A DNA stretch of 64,000 nt from SZUA-547 sp963669265 (GTDB lineage: Bacteria > Pseudomonadota > Alphaproteobacteria > Rhodobacterales > Rhodobacteraceae): the NCBI GenBank assembly GCA_963669265.1, contig OY769916.1, positions 1,116,001 through 1,180,000 of the forward strand. Reading direction: 5' to 3'. The translations under genes and the position numbers were made by a program. A model generated the notes under the pieces. That model worked only from the letters and a program-made list of their open reading frames with translations. It did not search any database and had not been told where the DNA came from. Positions 11,385-19,940 of the stretch are shown piece by piece; position 1 is the first letter of the stretch, and every line of letters starts with the position of its first letter.

Positions 11385-12578
11385 TCACATCCCGAAGAGA
11401 ATGCGTTCCACAGCGCTGGCGCCGTAAATCTCCAGCGTCGCCAGCACCGCCGCGGAAAGACAGAGCGCGCCCGCGCCGAGGATCGCCAGCTCCGCCGTCA
11501 CGAGTTGCGCGAGCAGGCCGCGATCCGCCCCGAGACGGAGCGCAATCTCAAACTCCCGCCGCCTCAGCTTGATCGTCAGCCAGATCAGCAACACCAGCGC
11601 GAGCAAAGCGGCGAAGCCGACCGCCGCCGTCAGCATGTCCAGCAGCGTCTTCACCCGAAAGATCTGCTCCATAAGCTGCCCGACCACGTCGAGGGGGCGA
11701 AAGATCTGACGCGCCGCGCCGCCCTCCTCCGCCGCATCGGCGACGCGCCCCTGCAGGATCGCCGCCGAACGCGCGTCATAAGGATCGAGCAGGATCGCCG
11801 AGATCGGGAAATTCTCGGGCGGACCGTGAAAATGAAACCCGTCGCGATTGGCGTCGGTGATCTCGACATATTCCTTCAGCTTGGCGTTCGCGACCGTGAC
11901 CCCGCCCTGATTGGAGAAAAGCACGCTCTGATCCGCGGTCGAGAGGTCCTGATGCCCATGCCCCAGCCCTGCGACCACCCATCCGGTGCGCAGATCGGTC
12001 AGGACAGCGCGATCATCGGGGCTGTTCGCGGGTGCCAGTACGCCGACTATCTCCATCCGCAACGGATACGCCCCGGCCAGCTCGAACAAATCCTCGCTGT
12101 CCGATTGGATCATGTCGCCAACCGTCAGGCTCAGATCGCGGGCGACGGCGGCGCCCACAACCGCCTCGCCCAGCTTCGCCATGCGGCGGCCCTCGGCCAG
12201 CGTCAGGCCGCGAAAGTCGAAATACTCGAGATCGGTGGCGACGATTGGAAACCGGCGCGCGGAATGAGTGCGCAGGATCGGCGCGGGAACCGCCAGACCC
12301 GCCTCCGCCAAATGGTCATAATCGGCGAGGCTCAATTCGGCGGACGGCCTGCCCTCGAAAAAGAGCGCGCTCATCGAGAGGTCCAGCTTGCTGCCCGCAG
12401 GCCCATAGATCAGCGGCGTGGCGGCGGCGCGCGCATTTAGCTGCTCCCGCGCGATCTCCGCCAGCCGGCCTGTGGCGAGCGGCGTCGTCGCCAGCACCGA
12501 CAGCGCCAGCACCAGCACCAGGGAGCGCCCGGCGTTAAAGCGCACATGGCGCCAGGCGAGATATAGCTTCCCGATCAT
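11385..12578 (-). CDS. FtsX/MacB-like ABC transporter permease
   Basis: This 397-residue protein has an N-terminal membrane segment (RSLVLVLALSVLATTPLATG), a large extracytoplasmic domain (about residues 35-290) and a C-terminal cluster of membrane segments with the FtsX-type stretch LLALVLLIWLTIKLRRREFEIALRLGADR. The layout matches mechanotransmission permeases such as MacB, LolC/E and FtsX, which move periplasmic partners and do not carry solutes through the membrane. It normally has four membrane helices; I see three or four. Its start overlaps the upstream ATPase gene by four bases, so the two clearly work together. The substrate is unknown. Confidence 0.82.
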   Translation of the reverse strand: MIGKLYLAWRHVRFNAGRSLVLVLALSVLATTPLATGRLAEIAREQLNARAAATPLIYGPAGSKLDLSMSALFFEGRPSAELSLADYDHLAEAGLAVPAPILRTHSARRFPIVATDLEYFDFRGLTLAEGRRMAKLGEAVVGAAVARDLSLTVGDMIQSDSEDLFELAGAYPLRMEIVGVLAPANSPDDRAVLTDLRTGWVVAGLGHGHQDLSTADQSVLFSNQGGVTVANAKLKEYVEITDANRDGFHFHGPPENFPISAILLDPYDARSAAILQGRVADAAEEGGAARQIFRPLDVVGQLMEQIFRVKTLLDMLTAAVGFAALLALVLLIWLTIKLRRREFEIALRLGADRGLLAQLVTAELAILGAGALCLSAAVLATLEIYGASAVERILFGM

Positions 12579-13237
12579 GCCGCGCCTGAGAAATCGCGAA
12601 AATCGATGGTGCGATCAAACAATGGCAGTAGATCATGATCGTGGGTCACCGCAATCAGCGGTGCGTTCGTCTCCGCCGCCGCGGAGAACAAAAGCTCCAG
12701 GATCGTCCGCTTGTTCGCCGGATCGAGGTTGCCTGTCGCCTCATCCGCCAGAATCAGTTTCGGCGAGGGCAACAGCGCCCGGCAAATAGCGACACGCTGG
12801 CGTTCGCCATGGGAAAGAGCGCCGGGACGCGAGGCGAGTTTGCCCGCGATGCCGAGCTTCTCCGCCAGCGTCGCCAGCCGCGCGCGCACTTCTGCTGTCA
12901 GTTTCAGCGTCGATGAAATGCGATAGGGATGCAGCGCGTTATCCTCTGCGCTGAGATAATCCAGCAGCCCGAAATCCTGAAACACGAAACCGACCGAACC
13001 GGCGCGATAGGCCCGCCGTTTGCGATCGGACAAATCCGTGATCGTCACCTCGCCGATCTCGATCACGCCTTTATCGGGCGTCAGAACCCCTGCGATCAGA
13101 TTCAGCAACGTGCTCTTTCCGCACCCGCTGGGCCCCACGACCGCCACGCGTTCGCCCTCGCCCACTGTCAACGCGGGCAGGCTCAGCGCGAACTCGCCAC
13201 GCGGATAGGAATAGTGAAGGCCTTCGATCCGAACCAT
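12575..13237 (-). CDS. LolD/MacB-like ABC transporter ATPase
   Basis: This 220-residue stand-alone ATPase is of the LolD/FtsE size class. It has Walker A (GPSGCGKST), Q-loop (FVFQDFGLLDYLSAEDNA), signature LSHGERQR, Walker B (LILADEATGNLD) and H-loop (AVTHDHDLL), all intact. The LSHGE signature and the ATGNLD D-loop are typical of the lipoprotein/MacB subgroup. It sits between the permease gene (four-base overlap) and a large unrecognised envelope protein gene (six-base gap), within a five-gene group that also encodes an HlyD-like adaptor. Confidence 0.9.
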   Translation of the reverse strand: MVRIEGLHYSYPRGEFALSLPALTVGEGERVAVVGPSGCGKSTLLNLIAGVLTPDKGVIEIGEVTITDLSDRKRRAYRAGSVGFVFQDFGLLDYLSAEDNALHPYRISSTLKLTAEVRARLATLAEKLGIAGKLASRPGALSHGERQRVAICRALLPSPKLILADEATGNLDPANKRTILELLFSAAAETNAPLIAVTHDHDLLPLFDRTIDFRDFSGAA

Positions 13238-13243
13238 GACGCT

Positions 13244-15061
13244 TCAGGACAGCCTGTCCTGCGAGAGAACTTCGAACCCGATGATCTTCCAGGCGCCGCC
13301 CTCGGCCGAGACGGAAAGATCCGCCTCATAGACGTTCACCCGTGTGTGCTGATGCCCCCAATGGCCAACCCGGCCGATGATCTTCCATTTGGTGCGGATC
13401 ACGAAATCCGAGGCGCCGCCCAACGGTGTGGGCGAAGCCGCATCAACCAGAACCTCCTGCACCCGCGCCTCCGCGCCGCCTGCGCGCGCGATGCGCAGCG
13501 AACGACGCTGGTCAAGATAGACCTGCTCCAGCACGCCGCCATCCAACGTCTTGGCGAGGCGGTCATAGACCTGGTCCTCGCCCTTGAACTCAAATGAGCG
13601 ATAGACATTGGCCAGCAGTTGCTCCGTCAGCGCCTTGGCCTGTTCGTCGCTCATCGCGACCGGCGCGACGCTGGGCCGGGCGATCCCGACCTGCCCATAC
13701 GGGAGCGCGACATAGGCGCCGGCCGCCATCGCCGCGCAACCGATCGCAAGGCTCGCGCGCCGCCTGCCTCCGCCGCCGCGGAGCGCGCCGAACAGCAGGA
13801 CAAGCGCCAATGCGCCCATCCCGATGCTAAGCGCTGGCAGGCTCAACTCCGCCCATTCCCCGCCCTCGATCTCCTCCACGACCGGAATGGCCGAGCTGGT
13901 GAAGTGGTTCGTCCACGTAAGGACCGGATCATCCTTGGTCATCGGCGACAGGAACGGCCCTGCCGCGTCGATCGCATAGCCCTGCACGACAGGCGCGCGC
14001 GCGTCGTCGAACAGGGTCCACTCCACGGTGGCCACCTGCGGATATCCATCCACCGGAACCGACCAGATCAGGCCAAGAATGGCGGCGTCGACGCTGACCG
14101 GTTCGTCCGGGCCCAGAAAGACCAGACCGCGTTCGCCGATCTTGAGCATCGCGCCGCGATCGAAATCGGGCGTCACAGGCGCGCCGTCGACCGTCATCGG
14201 CGAGCGCTTGGCCAACTGATCGGCGGCGGCCTCGATCAACGCGTCGGCCTCCTCTTTCGACAAAGTCGCGCCTGTCGCGTCGAATCCCGTCAGCGCCAAC
14301 GCGTCGCGAATGCGGATCAGCGCCTCATGGCGAATTTCAAACGGCTCAGCGTAGAGGAAACTCATCTGCGGATAGCGGTGATGACGTTTCAGGTTCGGAT
14401 TGTCGAACGCGCTGAACCATGGATCCTCCCAATCCAGCGAGATCGTCGCGCCGCCGCTCAGAAACCGAAAATCAATAACGGGCACGTCGCGGTGAAAGAC
14501 CAGCATGCCGATGGTCGCCGTATCATTCCCCGCCTCATTCCGTGGGGGCTTGAATGTCAGCTCTTGCGGGCGCTCACCATCCGGGAACGCGTAGAATAGC
14601 TCGACGAACAACACCCGCGGATCCTCGGGCGGTTTCGGCAGACGCCGGCCGGAATAGGGGTCGATCTGCCCTGCGAACGGTGACTGCCGGTCGACGCGCT
14701 CGCGCGGCTCGGCGAGGCGGATCTCGACCGGAAGCGGCGCGCCGTCTTCAGGCAGGAAAGTCAGGCCGCGCTCGGCGAACATCCGCAGCCGCTCGCGTTC
14801 TGGCGGGGCGATCGCGCGCTGCTCTTCCTCCAGCAGCGTGTCCGGGATCAGGGTCAGAAAGGACTTGAGGTCGCCGATATAGACCTCCAGCTCGACCCGA
14901 ACCCCCTCATCCTCGATATAGATCGCGGCGATGTTCGGCGCGACCTCGGCGCCGGTCAGATTGACCCAGTCGGCGCGGGCGACGTCGGCGCCGGCGATGC
15001 TCAGGACGACGAACCATATTGACCAGATTGTTCGCAAGAACCTCGCTCGAGTCTTCGTCAC
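13244..15061 (-). CDS. Large envelope protein of unknown function in an export-like operon
   Basis: I do not recognise this 605-residue protein. It begins with a signal peptide (cleavage near residue 30, after ARA), followed by a periplasmic region of about 370 residues rich in beta-type sequence. Two hydrophobic segments lie at about 406-428 and 436-455, separated by a Gly/Arg-rich turn (GGGGRRRA), and a C-terminal domain at about 465-605 ends in WKIIGFEVLSQ, which resembles the closing strands of SnoaL/NTF2-like domains. The two-helix hairpin would place both flanking domains outside the cytoplasm. It overlaps the HlyD-like gene by four bases and precedes the ATPase by six, so it is probably a structural or sensing part of the same envelope complex. 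Confidence 0.7.
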   Translation of the reverse strand: MTKTRARFLRTIWSIWFVVLSIAGADVARADWVNLTGAEVAPNIAAIYIEDEGVRVELEVYIGDLKSFLTLIPDTLLEEEQRAIAPPERERLRMFAERGLTFLPEDGAPLPVEIRLAEPRERVDRQSPFAGQIDPYSGRRLPKPPEDPRVLFVELFYAFPDGERPQELTFKPPRNEAGNDTATIGMLVFHRDVPVIDFRFLSGGATISLDWEDPWFSAFDNPNLKRHHRYPQMSFLYAEPFEIRHEALIRIRDALALTGFDATGATLSKEEADALIEAAADQLAKRSPMTVDGAPVTPDFDRGAMLKIGERGLVFLGPDEPVSVDAAILGLIWSVPVDGYPQVATVEWTLFDDARAPVVQGYAIDAAGPFLSPMTKDDPVLTWTNHFTSSAIPVVEEIEGGEWAELSLPALSIGMGALALVLLFGALRGGGGRRRASLAIGCAAMAAGAYVALPYGQVGIARPSVAPVAMSDEQAKALTEQLLANVYRSFEFKGEDQVYDRLAKTLDGGVLEQVYLDQRRSLRIARAGGAEARVQEVLVDAASPTPLGGASDFVIRTKWKIIGRVGHWGHQHTRVNVYEADLSVSAEGGAWKIIGFEVLSQDRLS

Positions 15062-15993
15062 AAATAGGTTCCAAGCATTTTCAGGTACAACAAAACTTTG
15101 GCGAGAACGCCCATCGCCCCCGCATCCGGTCCAAACACCGTCGCTGAGCCGGTCATGCCAAGACGGCGAAGGTCTTCGGGGAAATCGTCGGGCCAGTCAA
15201 CAATGACGATCAGATCCGTCGACGAACCGACATCCGACGCCCCCGCCAATTCACCGCTGACCAGTATCTGTCCCGACGAGTCGCCAGGGGAGATCGCCTG
15301 GACCTTTGTTTTATGGATCCGGCCCGGATCGCCGCTGAACGCAATCTGGATCTCGCCCCCTTCCGTGATCGCAGGCGCCCCGTTCTGGCTGAAGACGCCG
15401 ATCAGACGCAGACCGTCCGCCTTGATGAACGGTACGACCGGTTTCATCGCCGAGGCCTGCTCGCCCGGCGCAAGGCGAAGCGCTGTGGCGATCCCGGCGC
15501 TCGGCGCCAGAACGACGGTCTGTTCAAGGTTGTACTTCGCGATCTCCAGCTGGGCCGTCGCCTGATCCAGTTGCGCCTGCGCTTCATCCAGTTCCTGCTG
15601 GCTGATCGTGGCGCTTTCGCCTGAGTTCAGCTTGGCCTTCCGGTCATAGGTGATCCGCGCAATCTTCGCCCGCGCCTCTGCCTGCTCCAGCGCGTATTGA
15701 TAGGGTCTCGCGTCGAGCGCGAAGAGCTCTGCGCCCGCCTCGACCGGCGCGTTCGGCTGGATCGAAACCGTCTCCACGACACCGCTGACCAAAGGGGCGA
15801 TCTCAACCACCTGCCCCATCACCGTCACCCGCCCGCTCGGCGTCTTGGTGTTGAGCATCGCCACCACGACCAGCGCGATGACGAGCCCCACAAGACCGAC
15901 GAACACATGCGCCGTCCGGTTCCAGGCGAGCCATTTGAACTGAAAGAATATCAGCCAGATCAGGACAGCATAGATCGACAGAACGATAAGCAT
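15058..15993 (-). CDS. HlyD-family membrane fusion (adaptor) protein
   Basis: This 311-residue protein has two N-terminal hydrophobic segments (residues 1-17 and about 30-48) and then the periplasmic adaptor fold: a first lipoyl half (EIAPLVSGVVETVSI), an alpha-hairpin around residues 105-165 (ALEQAEARAKIARITYDRKA), a second lipoyl half and a beta-barrel domain. The two-helix N-terminus resembles the AaeA/YibH/YiaV subgroup more than classical HlyD. Such proteins link an inner-membrane pump to the outer membrane. Here the partner would be the MacB-like ABC pair downstream. The C-terminal segment ATVFGPDAGAMGVLAKVLLYLKMLG is hydrophobic and could contact the membrane. Confidence 0.85.
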   Translation of the reverse strand: MLIVLSIYAVLIWLIFFQFKWLAWNRTAHVFVGLVGLVIALVVVAMLNTKTPSGRVTVMGQVVEIAPLVSGVVETVSIQPNAPVEAGAELFALDARPYQYALEQAEARAKIARITYDRKAKLNSGESATISQQELDEAQAQLDQATAQLEIAKYNLEQTVVLAPSAGIATALRLAPGEQASAMKPVVPFIKADGLRLIGVFSQNGAPAITEGGEIQIAFSGDPGRIHKTKVQAISPGDSSGQILVSGELAGASDVGSSTDLIVIVDWPDDFPEDLRRLGMTGSATVFGPDAGAMGVLAKVLLYLKMLGTYL

Positions 15994-16082
15994 GCCAAAG
16001 CCTTTCGACAGCTATGTCACAGGATGTCCGCGCTGGCCGCCAGCGAGCGGTCCAATGGAATAAAGACGTCGTCGCTTCGACG

Positions 16083-16943
16083 TCAGAACCCGAATGTCAG
16101 CCCCAGATATGGCCCGGTCTGAACGACGTCATAGGCGAACTCGCCATCGCTGCGGTCGGTCGAAAAATCAATGCCATAGACCTGCCAGCCGAATTTGAGC
16201 GAGGTGTTGTCCCACGGGCGGTAATCCGCGCCGGCCAGAACCTTCCATTGCAGGTCATCGCCACCGACGCCAAATCCGCCGAAATCGGCGCGGACGGCCG
16301 CGCTCCACCGGTCGTTAAGCTGCATCGCGCCGCGCGCGCCGACCACCGGCTCCCACCAAACTTCGACGCCGCCCAAAGAGGTCTGCCGGCCAGAGCCGGG
16401 GCCGATATCGACGGACAGGTCGGCATCCACCTCTTGCCGCAGATTGTTGTAGCGTACGCCCGCCTGCACATCGAATGACGCCAGGCGGCCAGTGTCGTCA
16501 TAGGGACCGTGATAGAGCCGATAGGCGCCCAGAAGATCGACCCAGCCCTGCTTGACCGAGACATCGACGCCAACGGTTCCACCAGCCGGTCCGGGCAGGC
16601 CGATGGTCTCGTCCCCGCCGATGTTGACGTAATATCCGTCAACGATCAGGCCGAAATCCCCGCGCCAGGCCTCCGCCCGCGCCGAAACCGCGAGGTTCAG
16701 GACCTCGAAAATATCCTGCAGATCGAGATCGATATCGACGGAGGCGTCCGCCACCGTCGTCGTCCCCGAAGTCGAGACCGGCAAGAACAGATAGGGCGAG
16801 ACGGTAAACCGCCATTCGTCCTCGGGCACGCCGCGTGTATTCAGCGGATCGGCTTGCGCTGCGCCGGAAATCGCCACGCCAAGCGCCAGCCCCGCCGCCG
16901 CCACGCTGCGGCCAATCCTGAATGTCCAACCTCTCGACGCCAT
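16083..16943 (-). CDS. Outer-membrane beta-barrel protein, unknown function
   Basis: This 286-residue protein has a signal peptide (cleavage near AAQADP, about residue 31) and alternating beta-strand sequence throughout, closing with the aromatic terminal strand PYLGLTFGF that marks BAM-assembled barrels. It resembles the broad family of hypothetical OmpA/OmpW-like barrels without a catalytic motif. It lies 89 bases upstream of the HlyD-like gene on the same strand and could be the first gene of that operon, but the gap may also hold a separate promoter, and it is not a TolC-type exit duct. Confidence 0.75.
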   Translation of the reverse strand: MASRGWTFRIGRSVAAAGLALGVAISGAAQADPLNTRGVPEDEWRFTVSPYLFLPVSTSGTTTVADASVDIDLDLQDIFEVLNLAVSARAEAWRGDFGLIVDGYYVNIGGDETIGLPGPAGGTVGVDVSVKQGWVDLLGAYRLYHGPYDDTGRLASFDVQAGVRYNNLRQEVDADLSVDIGPGSGRQTSLGGVEVWWEPVVGARGAMQLNDRWSAAVRADFGGFGVGGDDLQWKVLAGADYRPWDNTSLKFGWQVYGIDFSTDRSDGEFAYDVVQTGPYLGLTFGF

Positions 16944-17081
16944 GTCCGTCTCTCTCTTGCTCTCAATGCGATTGCTCGTATCAGAGTAGTCTTACGCATG
17001 GGCGGATTGGTTTCCAGTAATACACGGTGAATTACGGTGTTTTTGTCTGGTCCGCCAAACCGCCCATCGCGCGAGCGCGCG

Positions 17082-18350
17082 TTATTTCGGCTTGTCGGGC
17101 ATCGGAGGCGGCGTATAGCCGTCCCATTTTCCGGAGTTTATCCAGTCGGACGGAGATTTGTCATCCGAGCGCGGCGCCTTGATATACGCCTCCGTCACGT
17201 CAGGCGGCAGCACGTACTCATCGACGATGGCTTCGCGCACTTTGATCACGTCCTTGGTGACATTGATGACCGTCAGATCGCGGGCGATCGTCATTTCCCC
17301 GTCAAAGGTGGTCCGCACGCCATCCTGAATCGCGGCGCTGTTCTCAGGCGACTGCACCGAATGATATCCAACGGCCATACGCGGCTTCACCGCCGCCATC
17401 ACCTTGCCGAACGCAGCCGGCTCGGTGTGGATGCGAGTCGAAACATAGGTCGCCTGCGACAGATCCCAGCCGAAATAGTTCGCCAGCGCTTTCGGAGGCA
17501 GGAACGCCTCATGCGACGCGATATCCGCACCTTCGGCGTATTTCACATACCACTTGTTCGGGTATGTATCGCCGCCGAAGACGTATTTCAGACCATTCCA
17601 TTCCAGGCTGTAGCTGACTGAACCGTCGAGGCTGTGTATCGCCGGCCAAGACCGGATCGTCACGCCATTCTCCTGATAGACGACCTCGTTCTCCTGCTTG
17701 AAGTCGAACTCGTGCACCACGACTTTCGCGCCCTTATCCGGTAGTGCGCCGCTGCGGGTCTGCAGATCCCACGCGTAAGCTTTTTGCATCCCCTCGACAA
17801 AGGCCTTGGAGCCGAGCTCAGGCGTCGACCCACTGGGACCATAAAAGTGGATCGGATCGTACCGCCCTGACAACCAGCCTGCGATATGCAGGCCCATAAA
17901 GTCGCCAACATGATCAATATGCAGGTGGCTGGCGAACACCTTGTCCAGTTTCGAAAAATCCGGGCGCAACGAGAACAGGTTCGCCATCATCCCCGATCCC
18001 GCGTCAAAGATGAACTTGTCGCCATTGCCCAACTCGACGAGGAACGAAATGGAGACCGCCGCCCGCGTCTGGTTCGGCATGCCGGTGCCGAGCGCGGTGA
18101 TCCGCATCTCATCCGGGCCGAGGACTTCCGTGTTAGGAAAATAGCTGGCGGGGTATTGCCCGTCCTCAACGGGTGACGCAGTCCGGCCACGCGGCAGGGC
18201 GTCCGGTCGCGCGCCTTCCTGCGCCGAGGCCTCGGTCAGTGAAAACCCGGTCGGCCCGGAATCTGATGTAATGTGCACGTTCGCCGCGAGAAGCGCGACG
18301 CCAAAGATCGACGCCATCGCGGCGGATCGTTTCAAATATCGGACGAACAT
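17082..18350 (-). CDS. Exported metallo-beta-lactamase-fold hydrolase (GntH-like)
   Basis: This 422-residue protein has an N-terminal signal or anchor segment (about residues 8-24) and the MBL-fold zinc motif HLHIDH at 142-147, with later ligands plausible at HSLDG, FGGDT and GYHSV. It is longer than minimal MBL hydrolases because of an N-terminal extension and a Pro-rich tail. The overall pattern recalls proteins labelled guanitoxin-biosynthesis MBL hydrolase GntH, but no other guanitoxin genes are near, so that name should not be taken as function. It is divergent from a TetR regulator whose tandem operators lie in the 221-base gap. Confidence 0.8.
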   Translation of the reverse strand: MFVRYLKRSAAMASIFGVALLAANVHITSDSGPTGFSLTEASAQEGARPDALPRGRTASPVEDGQYPASYFPNTEVLGPDEMRITALGTGMPNQTRAAVSISFLVELGNGDKFIFDAGSGMMANLFSLRPDFSKLDKVFASHLHIDHVGDFMGLHIAGWLSGRYDPIHFYGPSGSTPELGSKAFVEGMQKAYAWDLQTRSGALPDKGAKVVVHEFDFKQENEVVYQENGVTIRSWPAIHSLDGSVSYSLEWNGLKYVFGGDTYPNKWYVKYAEGADIASHEAFLPPKALANYFGWDLSQATYVSTRIHTEPAAFGKVMAAVKPRMAVGYHSVQSPENSAAIQDGVRTTFDGEMTIARDLTVINVTKDVIKVREAIVDEYVLPPDVTEAYIKAPRSDDKSPSDWINSGKWDGYTPPPMPDKPK

Positions 18351-18534
18351 TTCAGCCTCCCCTTCAATTCGGAACTGCAGGCTTTGCAGCTGTGCAAAAT
18401 TCGCCTTCCGCCGCCGGCTTCAGGCCGCATTGCGCCAACCTGGACCCCACCAGGCAAAGCGGCGCCCAGGCCGCAATCACAATGACTTGACCCGGCGGCG
18501 ACAAAGCTTGCTCCGTAGACTGCCCTACGGTAAC

Positions 18535-18568
18535 ATAGAGATGTCTATTCTTCAATAGAGGGCTCTAT
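18535..18568. promoter_or_regulatory. Tandem TetR-type operators
   Basis: Two copies of the same 14-base palindrome, ATAGAG-N2-(G/C)TCTAT, occupy 18535-18548 and 18555-18568 with centres exactly 20 bases apart, about two helical turns. A third overlapping palindrome (TCTATT-N4-AATAGA, 18544-18559) arises from the neighbouring half-sites. The block ends three bases before the TetR start and lies upstream of the divergent hydrolase gene, so autoregulation and control of both genes is likely. Confidence 0.65.
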
Positions 18569-18571
18569 GGT

Positions 18572-19129
18572 ATGCCGTCAGCCCCCAGACTGACCCGGGA
18601 CGATTGGATCTCTGCGGCGCTTGGCGCGCTTATCGAGCGTGGCGTGGACGGCGTCAAAGTAACCACCATTGCTGAACGCCTGAACGTCACAAGCGGCAGT
18701 TTCTATTGGCATTTTAAAGGCGTTCCCGACCTGTTGGACAACCTTCTTGAGCACTATGAAATCGAATTGACCGACAAGATCATTGAACAGGCGAAGGCGT
18801 TCGACGGAACGGCTGAGCAGCGCATTCTTACCTTGATGACGAACGTGATTGATTTCGACGCAGGCCAACCGGACCACGCAATTCACGTCTGGTCGCGCCG
18901 CGATTCGAAAGTTCTCGACGTCTTTAGGCGCACGTTGAAGAAGCGATATGACTTCGCTGCCTGGATGTTTCGTGAGGCTGGATTTCCCGCCAAAGAAGCC
19001 AAGGTAAGAGGGCGTCTTATGGTGGCCTACCTGATGGGCGAGTCCTCAGCCGACCTGAAAGCGAACAAGCGATGGAAATCTATTGTTCGGCAGGAGTTTG
19101 AAGTTCTGATCCACAGAGACGCCAAATAG
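18572..19129 (+). CDS. TetR/AcrR-family transcriptional regulator
   Basis: This 185-residue protein has a TetR helix-turn-helix at about residues 9-55 (VTTIAERLNVTSGSFYWHF) and a divergent helical ligand domain. It faces the exported MBL-fold hydrolase gene and has two repeated palindromes immediately upstream, so it probably represses both genes until a ligand, perhaps a substrate of the hydrolase, binds. The ligand is unknown. Confidence 0.9.
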   Translation: MPSAPRLTRDDWISAALGALIERGVDGVKVTTIAERLNVTSGSFYWHFKGVPDLLDNLLEHYEIELTDKIIEQAKAFDGTAEQRILTLMTNVIDFDAGQPDHAIHVWSRRDSKVLDVFRRTLKKRYDFAAWMFREAGFPAKEAKVRGRLMVAYLMGESSADLKANKRWKSIVRQEFEVLIHRDAK

Positions 19130-19284
19130 CGCGATCGACGATGCGCGCCCTCCTCCGCGATCGTCGCCGGACAAGAAACTATGCCGGAACGCCATGACGT
19201 ACGCCGCAAGGACAAGCCCGCGCGCGTCAGCCCGGAAACGCCGACGATCAACCGCGCAAGTCGCTCAGGCTCAGATTGCGCGCT

Positions 19285-19848
19285 CTAACGCCCGTGCCCG
19301 CCGCGGCCGCCAGCGTGGCCCTCTCCGTTGTTGCCGTCATTCACGCTATCACCGCCGGAACCTCCGGAGGCGTCCGCCGAGTCACCGCCTGAGGTCTCGC
19401 CAGCATCGCCTTCTTGAGCGTCGCTTCCCTCTGCTGCGTCTTGCTCCGCGTCATTTTCTGCGGCGTCTCCAGCCGCTTCTTCCAGCTCCGCCAAAGCCGC
19501 CGCCGCTTCCGCGGCTTCCCGTTCCGCATTGGCGTCGCCAAACCCGGTCGGACTCGCCAAGGCACCTTCGATTTTGCCCGCTTCGGCGGCCTCTCGCGCC
19601 GCCCTTTCAGCCGCCAAAGCCTCCGCCGCCTCCGCCCTTGCGGCTTCCTCCGCCGCCGCTTCCTCAGCCGCGCGTTCCGCATTGACGTCGCCGAACCCTG
19701 TGGCGCTGGAGAGCGCGCCGTCGCCGCCGCCGCCCATCTGAGGCAGCGAGTTCGTTCGCACCGATCCCGAATTCTGGGCCGCCGCAGGCGCCGCCCCGAT
19801 CGCCGCGCCCGCCATCAGCGCCAGTGTCAGTCTCCGCCAATTCGTCAT
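19285..19848 (-). CDS. Exported Ala/Glu-rich low-complexity protein
   Basis: This 187-residue protein has a clear signal peptide (RRLTLALMAGAAIGAAPAAAQ, cleavage near residue 25). The mature part contains two copies of a short motif (GALSSATGFGDVNAER and GALASPTGFGDANAER) separated by an Ala/Glu/Arg helix that looks coiled, then an acidic Gly/Asp/Ser tail ending in GEGHAGGRGGHGR. It has no recognised domain. Base composition leaves several overlapping frames open, but the signal peptide and the internal repeat support this one. Confidence 0.6.
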   Translation of the reverse strand: MTNWRRLTLALMAGAAIGAAPAAAQNSGSVRTNSLPQMGGGGDGALSSATGFGDVNAERAAEEAAAEEAARAEAAEALAAERAAREAAEAGKIEGALASPTGFGDANAEREAAEAAAALAELEEAAGDAAENDAEQDAAEGSDAQEGDAGETSGGDSADASGGSGGDSVNDGNNGEGHAGGRGGHGR

Positions 19849-19940
19849 GCTACTCGTCCTTTCGCCTAAGCAATCCCGGCGAAAGTATGAATCGGCTTCG
19901 CCGAGATGTCACCTTTTCTTCGCCTGCGCGCCGATGCGGC

